Assembly: GCF_009807035.1 (NCBI RefSeq)
Contig: NZ_WUBI01000009.1
Span: 1 to 63,226 of the forward strand
Length of the DNA stretch: 63,226 bases
Direction: 5' to 3'
Source: Paenibacillus dendrobii
GTDB taxonomy: Bacteria; Bacillota; Bacilli; Paenibacillales; Paenibacillaceae
Under the pieces are notes generated by a model. The model was given only the letters and a program-made list of their open reading frames with translations, was not told where the DNA came from and searched no databases. A program made the translations under genes and the position numbers. The first letter of the stretch is position 1, and each line of letters begins with the position of its first letter. Positions 53,267-62,527 of the stretch are shown in pieces.

Positions 53267-53302
53267 CAGGCCGCGAGCTTTTTTACTCGCGGCCTGATTT
53301 TT
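53267..53302. terminator. Terminator hairpin behind the large SLH gene
   Basis: CAGGCCGCGAG pairs perfectly with CTCGCGGCCTG around TTTTTTA-like loop. On the plus strand ATTTTT follows; on the minus strand, the direction of the SLH gene, only TCTT. The 53162-53266 stretch shows nothing I can name. Confidence 0.75.
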
Positions 53303-53317
53303 AAAGCGTTATATGAT

Positions 53318-56300
53318 CTACTTCGCTAACAGATTGTACAGCACCTGCGCCATTTCCGCCCTTGTAGTCGTGCTCGTAGGGGTGAGCTTTCCAGCGTTGC
53401 CGCCGATGCTTCCCGTTTCGATCAGCAGCGTCATAGCTTCTTTTGCCCAGGAGTCGATTAGGTTAGCGTCGGTGAAATCAGAGAGCGTCTTACCGGAATG
53501 ACTTTGCGGCAGTTTTCCGATGACCTTCAAGGCATTGTAGAGCAGAGTAAACATTTCCTGGCGTGTGATTTCCTTTTTCGGTGCGAACATATGATTACCC
53601 ACGCCAGAGGATATGCCGAGCCGCTTTGCCGCTGCAAGATAACCGGTATAGTATGCATTGCTTGCGTCGGAGAAGTTATCCGTTGGATTAGTGTCCGCGG
53701 CTATACCATAAGACTTCATTAGCATGACAAGGAAATCCCCACGAATCAGTTTGGTATCCGGGCTATAATTCCCGCTGCTTGTACCTGTGGTAATCTCTCT
53801 TGCGGCTATAAAGGAAACCGCTTTGTCAAACCACGTACCTGCCGCCACATCCTTAAAGCTAACTTGATTGTAGGCTACAGCGTAGTTACTGAAATGGGTG
53901 GTGGAAAAGGTTACGGTTCCTGTGACCGAGTCATACTGTCCGTTTGGTACGGAGACCGCCTTGCCGCTGTCGTCGATGTACCAGATCACAATGCTTTCGG
54001 GGCTTGCAAGCTCGGCCTCTGTCGGTGTATAGGGTATGGATATCATGACCGGTGCATTGGGATTGTTCCACTCGAACTTCTTTCCGCCTATACTCACTGT
54101 CAATTGGATCAGCGGCCTATCACCTATAGCTGTTTTTACGCTGTCAGGCAAACTTGATTTATCGCCCGGGCTGATGGTAATTTCAGCTTTTTGTCCTTCT
54201 GATCCACCAATATTGGCCAACATTCCTGCAGGAAGAGTTATGTTTCCTATGTGGGTACGGAAGACCAAAGTCCCTTTTCGATCTGGCGTGGACAGGTAGT
54301 CAACTGGAATTCCTAAGGTATAGGTATTCACTCCAGGGATGCCAGGCATGGTGATAACAATCGCTTTTTCATCATTGGGCTTATATTCTGCCATATTTCC
54401 CAGGTCTACCGCAGCGCTGCCGGCATCCGTATTCGTAATAATAGGCAGGGTAGATTCCGACATGCCGGTTCCTGATGCAACTGCATAGTAAGTTGATATG
54501 ACAGGGAGATTTCCGCTACCGCCACTACTACCGCCACTACTACCGCCACTACTACCGCCACTACTACCGCCACTACTACCGCTACTACTACCGCTACTGT
54601 TACCGCTACCGCCGCCACCATTATACATCCACTTCGCAAATAGGGTTACGTTACCGGTTACGGTATCTATGCTGAAATTCCACGCGTTAGTATAGGATGA
54701 TTCCTTATACCAGCCAACAAATGTATAGCCTGATAATGTAGGTGCAACCGGGGCGCTTATTGTGGAGCCTGAGGTAACACCGCTTATATTTGATACAGAA
54801 CTGCCCCCCCGGGAGTCTAAGGTGACAGTGTAGGTTGGGGCTTGGGGAGTTACAGGAGTTGCCGCTACCGATGCCGTATTGTTGACTGTATTTGGGTCAT
54901 ACTGGTCAGTCCTCGATATTGTCGCTGTGTCTGTTTGTGCATTCGTTGAGACAACCTCAGCTCGGAGTTTGAGAGATGGAGCCGAAGCTTGCGCGACTGT
55001 TCCGATAGTCCAATCTCCGGATGTGGGGTCGTAGGTTGTTCCAGGACTTGGCGTTGCAGAAACATATGTCAAACCGGCAGGCAGCGAATCGGTTACAACC
55101 ACACCTGTTGCACTATCAGGTCCATTATTGGTAACAGCGACGGTGAAAGTTATCGTGTCTCCAACATTCGGTGTTGCATTACTCACCGTATTTGCGACGG
55201 AGAGGTCAGCTTGTTGAGGAGTTACAGTTACCGATGCCGAATTGTTGCTTGTGTCCGGGTCGGACTGGTCGGCGTGCGATATTGTTGCTGTGTTTGTTTG
55301 CGCATTCGGCGAGACGACTCTGGCTTGGAACACGAGAGATACAGGCGAAGCTACCGGGACGGTTCCGACAGACCAAGCTCCTGTTGCGGAGTCGTAGGTT
55401 CCTTGGTTAGGCGTAGCAGAGATGAATGTCAAACCGGCAGGCAGCGAATCGGTTACAACGACACCTGTCGCACTAGCAGGCCCATTATTTTTAACAGTGA
55501 CGGCGAAAGCTATCGTGTCTCCAACATTCGGCGTCGCGTTCATCGCCGTTGTTGCGAGGGAGAGGTCAGCCTGGGGAATTACCGTTACAGAACAGTCGTT
55601 GGAAGTGGTGGAAGTGATGTTGTTAGAATCACCTGAGTAGAGTACATACCAGGTATACGTGCCTGTTACCGCCCCTGATGGGGTAAGTGTGAATCCTGTT
55701 GGAGTTGTATAAGTTCCATTTCCGTTCACGGCGACTGTCTCAGTATCAACAACGGCTCCGCCGGGAGCATGCAGATTGAACGTAATCGTACCGGTCGGGT
55801 AATATCCTCCGGATAAATTCACGGAAGAACTGAGCACGGCGGGGGACGATCCGATCGTGGTCGAGGTGGAGGCGTTGGGTGCAAGGGTAGTATCTGCTGC
55901 GTAAACGGTAGTTTGAATTTGATTGCTGACAGCATTATTGTCTGAATTAATATCATCGGTATAGGTTGCGGCCCAAGTATACGTGCCGGATACCCGTCCA
56001 AAAGTGGGAAGAGTGGTTGATACCGTAAATGACTTATTCCCAGTGACATTAAGGGGAGTACTTAATGCGCTGCCGCTGGGTGTAGTTAGTGTAGTCTCAA
56101 TCCAGCCTGTAGGGGCGGTCCCCCCAGTAAAAGTCACGATCGCAGAGAGCGTAACGGTACCGCTGCTGGGCAGCGATACGTTGGAGGTTGTAGTAGTAAT
56201 AACAATTGACGGCGGAGTGGCTGCAGAAACCGTGCCGGTTACAGGAAGTGCTACTGCAAGTATAATCAGGAATACAATTATTTTTCGTAAACTCATCGTT

Positions 56301-56329
56301 GTTTTAAACAGCTTTCTTCTACTCTCCAT
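53318..56329 (-). CDS. S-layer-homology surface protein with Ig-like/DUF11 repeats
   Basis: Exported wall-bound protein of 1003 residues. Signal peptide ~12-37 (RKIIVFLIILAVALPVTGTVSA). About 38-250: Ig-like beta domains. About 255-370 and 375-490: two DUF11 repeats (ADLSLATTAMNATPNVGDTIAF; ADLSVANTVSNATPNVGDTITF). About 500-565: an InlB-type repeat (DSRGGSSVSN...FVGWYKESSYTNAWNF). About 571-605: a Gly-Ser linker. About 825-1003: three SLH domains that would bind pyruvylated wall polymer. GGAGGAATTTTA precedes the ATG. Probably an adhesin or structural protein; ligand unknown. Lies in the putative ssrA island. Confidence 0.9.
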   Translation of the reverse strand: MESRRKLFKTTMSLRKIIVFLIILAVALPVTGTVSAATPPSIVITTTTSNVSLPSSGTVTLSAIVTFTGGTAPTGWIETTLTTPSGSALSTPLNVTGNKSFTVSTTLPTFGRVSGTYTWAATYTDDINSDNNAVSNQIQTTVYAADTTLAPNASTSTTIGSSPAVLSSSVNLSGGYYPTGTITFNLHAPGGAVVDTETVAVNGNGTYTTPTGFTLTPSGAVTGTYTWYVLYSGDSNNITSTTSNDCSVTVIPQADLSLATTAMNATPNVGDTIAFAVTVKNNGPASATGVVVTDSLPAGLTFISATPNQGTYDSATGAWSVGTVPVASPVSLVFQARVVSPNAQTNTATISHADQSDPDTSNNSASVTVTPQQADLSVANTVSNATPNVGDTITFTVAVTNNGPDSATGVVVTDSLPAGLTYVSATPSPGTTYDPTSGDWTIGTVAQASAPSLKLRAEVVSTNAQTDTATISRTDQYDPNTVNNTASVAATPVTPQAPTYTVTLDSRGGSSVSNISGVTSGSTISAPVAPTLSGYTFVGWYKESSYTNAWNFSIDTVTGNVTLFAKWMYNGGGGSGNSSGSSSGSSGGSSGGSSGGSSGGSSGGSGNLPVISTYYAVASGTGMSESTLPIITNTDAGSAAVDLGNMAEYKPNDEKAIVITMPGIPGVNTYTLGIPVDYLSTPDRKGTLVFRTHIGNITLPAGMLANIGGSEGQKAEITISPGDKSSLPDSVKTAIGDRPLIQLTVSIGGKKFEWNNPNAPVMISIPYTPTEAELASPESIVIWYIDDSGKAVSVPNGQYDSVTGTVTFSTTHFSNYAVAYNQVSFKDVAAGTWFDKAVSFIAAREITTGTSSGNYSPDTKLIRGDFLVMLMKSYGIAADTNPTDNFSDASNAYYTGYLAAAKRLGISSGVGNHMFAPKKEITRQEMFTLLYNALKVIGKLPQSHSGKTLSDFTDANLIDSWAKEAMTLLIETGSIGGNAGKLTPTSTTTRAEMAQVLYNLLAK
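54515..54616 (-). repeat. 12-nt tandem repeat coding for the Gly-Ser linker
   Basis: About seven tandem copies of ACCGCCACTACT (plus strand), some reading ACCGCTACTACT, code for the GGSSGGSS linker. Copy number is likely to vary by slippage. Confidence 0.85.
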
Positions 56330-56366
56330 TAAAATTCCTCCTTATTTAATGTGTTATATACTGTCT

Positions 56367-56400
56367 AAGCCAAGAGCATCGCGGGGGGGCTTGTTTTTTG
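56367..56400 (+). terminator. Terminator-like hairpin before the minus-strand SLH gene
   Basis: AAGCC and GGCTT enclose a GC-rich loop, followed by GTTTTTT on the plus strand. Its direction is against the SLH gene, so it may be a relic. Confidence 0.4.
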
Positions 56401-56414
56401 CCGTAATCGGATTG

Positions 56415-56547
56415 CTAAAAACGCATCAACTCGTCATTAACGGATTGGCTTGGTTCCACCCTCCCCCCGGGCGGAGCGGCAAACGCCGAAAGCCCCATAC
56501 TGGGAACTAACAGACACGCCGCCTCTATTTCTTCAATTTCAGTACTC
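56415..56547 (-). CDS. Possible 43-residue ORF upstream of the SLH gene
   Basis: Minus-strand frame starting MSTEIEEIEAACLLVPSMGL, then SAFAAPPGGRVEPSQSVNDELMRF. AAGGAAA lies before the ATG. The middle (CLLVPSMGLSAFAAP) looks like the end of a signal peptide with a cleavage site, so this may be the relic of an exported protein. The frame is open back to 56615. Confidence 0.3.
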
Positions 56548-56657
56548 ATGCTAATAATTTCCTTCTCGATTGGCTCTAGGCCCTGTATTTTATGGCTATA
56601 TCTCCGAATAATCATTTAATTATATTAATTTTTTACTTTAAATAATAGTTACTCCTA

Positions 56658-56678
56658 TCATCAAATTGTCATGTGACA
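56658..56678 (-). repeat. 21-bp mirrored element, left copy
   Basis: The exact reverse complement of 57001-57021. It contains TGTCA-TG-TGACA, an imperfect palindrome. It lies about 330 bp before the minus-strand SLH gene, and a TATAAT on the minus strand follows about 33 nt beyond it. Confidence 0.7.
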
Positions 56679-57000
56679 AACCGAAATAATTTTACAATTA
56701 CCTTGTATCGTCCAGGATTTAATTTTATAAAAAAAAGAGAGATCGTATCTCTGTTTAAATTGGTAGTTATATCTATCCGTTGCCAAGCCGAAACGTTGCA
56801 ATTGATGGATTAACAAGCCGGGAAGCGAACCGGAGGAGTTTATTGCGCGGGTAAGCAAGAATGATATTACGGAATGATATGAATTGCGGTGCATGGAGCA
56901 AATAAATCCACTTTTGGAGGAGTCGTATGGGGTGGTTACTATAGCTGTTAATTTAATTGTTTATATCCTGGAGGGATTATTACACCATAAAATGTAAAAG
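56679..57000. other. Segment between the mirrored elements
   Basis: 322 AT-rich bases without a supported gene. On the minus strand AGAGAT-ACG-ATCTCT followed by a run of T (about 56733-56756) forms a good intrinsic terminator that points toward the 1003-residue gene. No convincing promoter is seen inside. Confidence 0.5.
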
Positions 57001-57021
57001 TGTCACATGACAATTTGATGA
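57001..57021 (+). repeat. 21-bp mirrored element, right copy
   Basis: Begins TGTCACATGACA and ends TTTGATGA; identical, in the opposite direction, to 56658-56678. It precedes the plus-strand SLH gene by about 160 bp; a TATAAC lies about 38 nt downstream. Confidence 0.7.
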
Positions 57022-57177
57022 CTGCTGTCACTATTTATCTCAATTTAAAAGATTTATGATATAACCAGAATTTTCTAGTGCATAAACGCTTTTCAAGTAC
57101 ATATGTGGACGGATTAAGTGGAGTTGTTCATTGCTAAGTGTGAAATTATTGTTTTTTTATAAAATGGGGGAGACATA

Positions 57178-60100
57178 ATGAAAGAAAGAATTTCAATTCT
57201 ATTCATGACTATGATTATTGTATTCACAACAATCACACCCGGGTTAGCTCCAAGAGCTGAAGCGGCAGGAGGAACGGTTACAAAGACCTACACAGCAACG
57301 GCTGATACCATGCAATTAAATGGTCAAGCGGAATATAACGGAATCTATGATAATGACGGCGATGGTTATCTCTATGTCGGCATGAACAATAATGACGGTT
57401 TCGCCAATGTGCGCAATAGGATGGCAACAACTTTTAATCTAGGTGCTCCAGAAGGGACCATTATATCAGCAGAGTTGGTCCTGACGGTTGCTACTGTATT
57501 AAGAGTCCCGAGTCACACTCTGTATATGGAGGCAAGGGGCTCTGCCGCGAATAGCTTGGACCATAATTTTAATGGTACCTTCCCCTCTGTAGATACAAAT
57601 AGTCCCTATACAGATAAATTTACAGCGAAAAGCACTGCGGAAGTGCCGATGGGCACTTATCTTCAGGATCAAACGATTACACTCAACGTGAAGAGTGCTG
57701 TCGATGCCTTTACGGATGGTTCTGACCGCCAAGTAACTTTTACACTTAACGGTAATGAAGCAGATCCAGACAGCGGGAGATTCTTATTCTATTCTGTGGA
57801 AGCTGGGAATGCTGCATTCCGTCCGAAACTAGTCGTTACTTATGAGACTGGACCGGTTAATACTCCGCCTACGGGCTCTTTCACAATTGCGGACGGAGCA
57901 GCAACGAGCGCCAGCACCGTCAATCTGTCTGTAACAGGATCTGATTCTGATGCAGGCGATAGTGTTACCCATATGAGATTTGCCGATAGCGTTGCGAATT
58001 TATCATCGGCATCTTGGCTGCCTTTCAGCAATACCGCAATATTCAATCTAAGTGGAGGAGATGGGCCCAAGACCATATATATGCAGTTGAGGGATTCAAA
58101 CAATGGGATCTCAGCTAATTATTCACAGACTATTCTATTGGATCAGACAGTTCCAACAGGAACAATCGTTATTAATAATGGCGCTGCATGGACGAATTCG
58201 GCTACAGTCACATTGAAAGGAACTTATGCGGATGGAAGCGGCTCAGGAGTTGATCAGGCACGTCTCTCCAATATTAATGGTACCTGGCAGACCAGTTGGT
58301 TCAATATAGCTGACTTGAACGGGAGATCCTGGGTCCTTCCGGCTGGCGAGGGAACTAAGACCGTCTATGTGCAATATAAAGATAAAGCCGGAAATTCGAG
58401 CAGTTCTGTTATTAGCAGTACAATTACAGTAGATACAATAGCTCCTGTTATTACGAATGTAGTGAATAACAAAGCATATAACAGCACAGTTACTCCTCAA
58501 TTTACCGAAGGCAGCGGACTACTCAACGGGAGTCCTTATCCCAGTGGAACAACTATCATGCAGGACGGAAACTATACGCTGATCGTTACTGATCCAGCAG
58601 GCAATAGTGCGACAGTGGTCTTTAAAATTGATACGATAGCACCTAATGTGTCGGGAATAGACAATGGTGGAATATACAAAACGAGCAGAACGATTACCTT
58701 TAACGAAGGAACAGCGACCTTAAACGGAGCTGCTTTTGTTAGTGGTACACAGGCTACTCTTGATGGCACGTATACATTGGTCGTTACGGATGCAGCAGGT
58801 AATGTCACAACGGTTAATTTTGAGATCGATAAGGTAGCTCCTTTAGTGGAAGGGATTGCGAACAATGGGAATTACAAAGAAGCGGTTACGGTTACCTTTA
58901 ACGAAGGAACAGCAAAACTGAATGGTGCGGCGTTTGCCAGCGGTACGGTGATTGATCAGGATGGCAGTTATACTCTAGTCGTAACGGATGCCGCAAGCAA
59001 CGAAACGTCCGTGAGCTTCAAGATTGACACAGTAGCCCCTACGATTTCGGGCGTAATTGCTGGAGGAATCTACAAAGCGAAGGTAACGCCGAGCTTTAAC
59101 GAAGGAACAGCAAAGTTGAACGGTGTAGCCTTTATAAGCGGTACGGATATTAGTCAGGATGGCAGCTATACGCTGGTCGTAACGGATGCGGCTGGTAATG
59201 TCACAACAGTTAATTTTGAGATCGATAAGGTAGCCCCTTTCGTAGGAGGGGTTGCAAACAATGGGAATTACAAAGAAGCGGTTACGGTTACCTTTAACGA
59301 AGGAACAGCAACATTAAATGGTGCTGTGTTTACCAGCGGTACGGAGATAGATCAGGATGGCAGTTATACGCTAGTCGTAACGGATGCGGCAGGCAATGTT
59401 ACAACAGTTAATTTTGAGATCGATAAGGTAGCCCCTTTCGTAGGAGGGGTTGTAAACAATGGGAATTACAAAGAAGCGGTTACGATTACCTTTAACGAAG
59501 GAACAGCAACATTGAATGGTGCGGCGTTCGCGAGCGGTACGGATATTAATCAGGATGGCAGCTATGCACTGGTCGTAACGGATGAGGCAGGCAATGTGAC
59601 AACCGTTAACTTCAAGATCGACACAGTAGCACCTACAATTACAGGGGTAAGCGATGGTGGAGTTTATGAGTCGGTATCTCCCGGATTCAACGAAGGAACA
59701 GCGACGCTGAATGGAAATGCATATATTCAAGGAACTAATATTAACCAGGATGGTGCATACACGCTAGTTGTAACGGATGCAGCAGGAAATGAAACCACCA
59801 TTCAATTCCAAATCGATACAACCGCGCCAACGGGTACAGTAATGATTCAAGCGGGTACAGATTGGACAAATGTGACGGATGTTGCACTCACTCTGACTAG
59901 CAATGACGGAAATAATGGCAGTGGAGTCGTGGAGATGCGCTTTTCTAATAGCGGAAGCAACTGGGGAAGCTGGGAGCCTGTAGCGACAACAAAGCTTTGG
60001 AGTCTTGAACCGGGTGACGGCGAGAAGACGATATATGTACAGTTTAAAGACAAGGCTGGCAATGTGAGTGGAACAATCCATGATGTTATTAAGCTAGATC

Positions 60101-61698
60101 AAACGATCCCTACTGGAACAATCGTCATAAATAGTGGTGCAGCTACGACAAGCAGCAAGTTAGTGACATTGACTTTGACTTCTACAGATGGAGTGGGAAG
60201 CGGCGTTACAGAAATGCGTTTTTCCGAAGATAATCTAACATGGTTGAATTGGGAGAATGTATTGTTTACAAAAAATTGGGGTTTTAAGGGTAGCTCGGGA
60301 TTAAAGGATCTTTACGTCCAATACCGAGATGCTGCGGGTAATGTTAGTGTGGCAAACAAGGCTTCAATTACCTATCAAGAAAGCTCTGGTTCTAGTAGCG
60401 GCGCTTCTGGAAGTACAGGAGACGCAGATTTTAATTCTGGGAGTACAGAAGTCGCTTCGAATCTTGATGTAGTTATTAGTATAGGGAGTAAGTCAGAGAA
60501 TGCAGCTAAAGTGGACATTAAAACGGTAGAGGGCAAAAAGGTAACAAGGGTCTTCTTGGAAGAAGCTCAACTTCAAGGGATGCTGAATGAATCGGGTAAC
60601 CAACCGCTTATTATCATTACGGTCCGCAACAATTCCGATATCGTCAATTGGGAGATGAGTGCTGCGCTCCTGCAAAGTTTAGAGAACAATAATGCAATCA
60701 TTCAAGTGTATACAGAAAACATGATATATACACTTCCCTTAAATCAAGTTAGCGTTAATAAATGGCGTAATCAATTAGGGTCCGATATCCCTTTGGGGGA
60801 TATGAAGATCAAAGTGGAAATGATTAATCTTCCTATGTCGGCATCTGTGGATTTGGGAGATGGACAGGTTTCATTTGTTGTCCCGCCGGTAAGTTTTTCT
60901 ATAAAAGGTGTGTATGGGAACAAGGAAATAGAATTAAATCAATTCGATGCCTTTGTAGAAAGAAGATTTACAATACCCGAAGGGATAGATCCTGAACGTA
61001 TTACGACGGGAGTTAAGCTTATGTCAGATGGTACGATTATTCATATCCCGACGAAGATAGTACATGAAGGAGGGCGCGATTTTGCTGTTCTTCATAGTAT
61101 GACGAATAGCATTTATGGACTTATATCTAATAAAAAAACCTTTAATGATATATCTGGGCATTGGGCTCAAGAAAGTATCAATGACTTGGCATCAAGACTC
61201 GTTATTAATGGGGCAGACGAGCAGCGGTTTGTACCGAATAGCGAAATTACGCGCGCAGAATTTATGGCTATTACGATTAGAGCATTAGGTCTAAGCTCTG
61301 TGAACAAGACGTTTGATTTCAAGGATATAGAGGAAAAAGAATGGTATCATCAAGCAGTTCAGATTGGATATTCTTATGGACTGGTCGATGGATATAGCGA
61401 TGGTTTCTTCAAGCCTAATGACAAGATTACTAGGCAGGAATCGATGGTTATTCTATCAAGGGTAATGAAGCTTGTGGGACTGAATAAGGAGATCGATAAT
61501 ACGAAACAACAAGAGCTAATTAACCATTTTGCGGATAGCGAACAATTGGCCTCTTGGGCTCGTCAAGCTGCAGCATTAACCATTGAAACCGGCGTTGTCG
61601 GCGGTTACAAAGACGAACTGCGTCCTCAGCAAAATATTACGAGAGCAGAAACCGCAGCAATCATTCAGCGACTTCTTCGAAAAGCGAAACTTATTTAA
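57178..61698 (+). CDS. Giant S-layer-homology surface protein with seven near-identical 66-residue repeats
   Basis: Exported protein of 1506 residues. Signal peptide ~1-30 (ISILFMTMIIVFTTITPG, cut near AEA-AG). About 32-222: a DNRLRE-type beta domain. About 235-415: two Ig-like domains (PTGTIVINNGAAWTNSATVTL). About 418-879: seven units starting DTIAP/DKVAP with FNEGTATLNGAAF and GSYTLVVTDAAGN. About 880-1060: two more domains of the PTGT type. About 1080-1310: an uncharacterised region often seen before SLH domains. About 1322-1506: three SLH domains (FNDISGHWAQESI, FKDIEEKEWYHQA, FADSEQLASWARQA). GGGGGAG precedes the ATG. Base composition is more AT-rich than the core genes. Confidence 0.9.
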   Translation: MKERISILFMTMIIVFTTITPGLAPRAEAAGGTVTKTYTATADTMQLNGQAEYNGIYDNDGDGYLYVGMNNNDGFANVRNRMATTFNLGAPEGTIISAELVLTVATVLRVPSHTLYMEARGSAANSLDHNFNGTFPSVDTNSPYTDKFTAKSTAEVPMGTYLQDQTITLNVKSAVDAFTDGSDRQVTFTLNGNEADPDSGRFLFYSVEAGNAAFRPKLVVTYETGPVNTPPTGSFTIADGAATSASTVNLSVTGSDSDAGDSVTHMRFADSVANLSSASWLPFSNTAIFNLSGGDGPKTIYMQLRDSNNGISANYSQTILLDQTVPTGTIVINNGAAWTNSATVTLKGTYADGSGSGVDQARLSNINGTWQTSWFNIADLNGRSWVLPAGEGTKTVYVQYKDKAGNSSSSVISSTITVDTIAPVITNVVNNKAYNSTVTPQFTEGSGLLNGSPYPSGTTIMQDGNYTLIVTDPAGNSATVVFKIDTIAPNVSGIDNGGIYKTSRTITFNEGTATLNGAAFVSGTQATLDGTYTLVVTDAAGNVTTVNFEIDKVAPLVEGIANNGNYKEAVTVTFNEGTAKLNGAAFASGTVIDQDGSYTLVVTDAASNETSVSFKIDTVAPTISGVIAGGIYKAKVTPSFNEGTAKLNGVAFISGTDISQDGSYTLVVTDAAGNVTTVNFEIDKVAPFVGGVANNGNYKEAVTVTFNEGTATLNGAVFTSGTEIDQDGSYTLVVTDAAGNVTTVNFEIDKVAPFVGGVVNNGNYKEAVTITFNEGTATLNGAAFASGTDINQDGSYALVVTDEAGNVTTVNFKIDTVAPTITGVSDGGVYESVSPGFNEGTATLNGNAYIQGTNINQDGAYTLVVTDAAGNETTIQFQIDTTAPTGTVMIQAGTDWTNVTDVALTLTSNDGNNGSGVVEMRFSNSGSNWGSWEPVATTKLWSLEPGDGEKTIYVQFKDKAGNVSGTIHDVIKLDQTIPTGTIVINSGAATTSSKLVTLTLTSTDGVGSGVTEMRFSEDNLTWLNWENVLFTKNWGFKGSSGLKDLYVQYRDAAGNVSVANKASITYQESSGSSSGASGSTGDADFNSGSTEVASNLDVVISIGSKSENAAKVDIKTVEGKKVTRVFLEEAQLQGMLNESGNQPLIIITVRNNSDIVNWEMSAALLQSLENNNAIIQVYTENMIYTLPLNQVSVNKWRNQLGSDIPLGDMKIKVEMINLPMSASVDLGDGQVSFVVPPVSFSIKGVYGNKEIELNQFDAFVERRFTIPEGIDPERITTGVKLMSDGTIIHIPTKIVHEGGRDFAVLHSMTNSIYGLISNKKTFNDISGHWAQESINDLASRLVINGADEQRFVPNSEITRAEFMAITIRALGLSSVNKTFDFKDIEEKEWYHQAVQIGYSYGLVDGYSDGFFKPNDKITRQESMVILSRVMKLVGLNKEIDNTKQQELINHFADSEQLASWARQAAALTIETGVVGGYKDELRPQQNITRAETAAIIQRLLRKAKLI
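58432..59814 (+). repeat. Seven tandem 198-bp coding repeats
   Basis: Units begin at 58432, 58630, 58828, 59026, 59224, 59422 and 59620. Six are exactly 198 bp; the last is 195 bp. The units at 59224 and 59422 are almost identical at DNA level, a sign of recent duplication or gene conversion. Confidence 0.9.
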
Positions 61699-61717
61699 TA
61701 AGTTGCTATGATAATAC

Positions 61718-61757
61718 GGGGCTCTCGGAAGTCAGATTGAAGGCAGCCCCCTCTTAA
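61718..61757 (+). terminator. Probable terminator after the giant SLH gene
   Basis: GGGGCT and AGCCCC enclose a 22-nt loop; only CTCTT follows, so it is moderate. Confidence 0.5.
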
Positions 61758-62160
61758 AACATAGATATTGCCCAAATTATCACAGGAACACATTCCGGCG
61801 AATGGAGGCGTCGAATAGGCCGGATGATGAAAGAGCAAGGTCTGGTCTCTACGTACACCGTAGCTCAATACAAGCCCCATAAAGCGGCATGTAACGAAGC
61901 AGCTACGGCAAATGTCCTGGATCGTGAGTTTGAGCAATCGGAAGCCAAACGCTTCGTCGTCAGCGATCTGACGAATGTGAAGGTCCAGAACCGTTGGCAC
62001 TACCTCTGTGTGCTGATGGGCCTGTTTAATCGAAAAATTATTGGTCAAAGTGCAGGTCCGAACAAGGACGCTACTTTGATTTCCCTCGCCTTTGCGACGG
62101 TCCATGGTAATCACGTCATACAATGTTTCCATACCGACCGTGGTACGAGTTCAATATGGA
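61758..62160 (+). pseudogene. IS3-family (IS150-like) transposase fragment
   Basis: A piece of the transposase without start or end. It can be read as THSGEWRRRIGRMMKEQGLV, then YTVAQYKPHKAACNEAATANVLDREF, VVSDLTNVKVQNRWHYLCVLMGLFNRKIIGQSAG and FHTDRG. The first catalytic Asp (VSDLT) and the second (HTDRG) are there; the third, a Glu, and the rest are lost. The N-terminal HTH part is missing. The nearest ATG (61824) opens a 113-residue frame but is not a real gene start. It breaks off at the SLH fragment. Confidence 0.82.
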
Positions 62161-62327
62161 GATGAGGCGCAGTATCCGCATGGGCGCTGAGCAGCGTCGC
62201 GGACAATGTACAGGCAGGTATTGTATCAGGAAGAAGCGGCAATGAGCTTGCATCCAAGGATTACATTACTCGGGCTGAGGTTGCCAAAATTATTCAAGGA
62301 CTTTTGCAAAAATCCGACCTGGTTTAA
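62161..62327 (+). pseudogene. C-terminal remnant of another SLH-domain gene
   Basis: From 62178 the frame reads AWALSSVADNVQAGIVSG, then SGNELASKDYITRAEVAKIIQGLLQKSDLV and a stop: the end of an SLH domain with the ITRAE motif. Just before, YGDEAQ can be read in another frame (about 62157-62174), which suggests a frameshift. The 5' part is gone, replaced by the transposase fragment. Confidence 0.8.
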
Positions 62328-62527
62328 CCCAGGGGACAGACGTTTATGAAAAGTCTCCGGTTGCTAGGGTTAGCAGTGCACTTACAGCGTAACGGGGAAG
62401 GCGGACGGTAAAACCCTATTTTGCAGCCAAAACGAACTGCGCGGGAATAGGAGATTTAGGTTAAGCTGCCCTCCAAAAACATCAAGAGCATCACGCGGCG
62501 ACGAGTTGTGGATTTATCAAGCCACGG
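62328..62527. other. Stretch without a recognisable gene
   Basis: I see no supported gene. AAGAGCATCACGCGG near 62484-62498 resembles AAGAGCATCGCGGGG at 56370-56384 near the other end of the island. GTTGTGGATTT at 62509-62519 can pair with the terminator arm of 62543-62556. Confidence 0.4.

Noticed and set aside
56661..56894. 77-residue minus-strand frame between the mirrored elements
   Set aside because: No ribosome binding site and no recognisable domain; it runs through the terminator hairpin.
56330..57177. Cyclic-di-GMP riboswitch controlling the SLH genes
   Set aside because: The GC-rich minus-strand part near 56415-56510 looked suggestive, but the conserved core of class I switches is absent on both strands.
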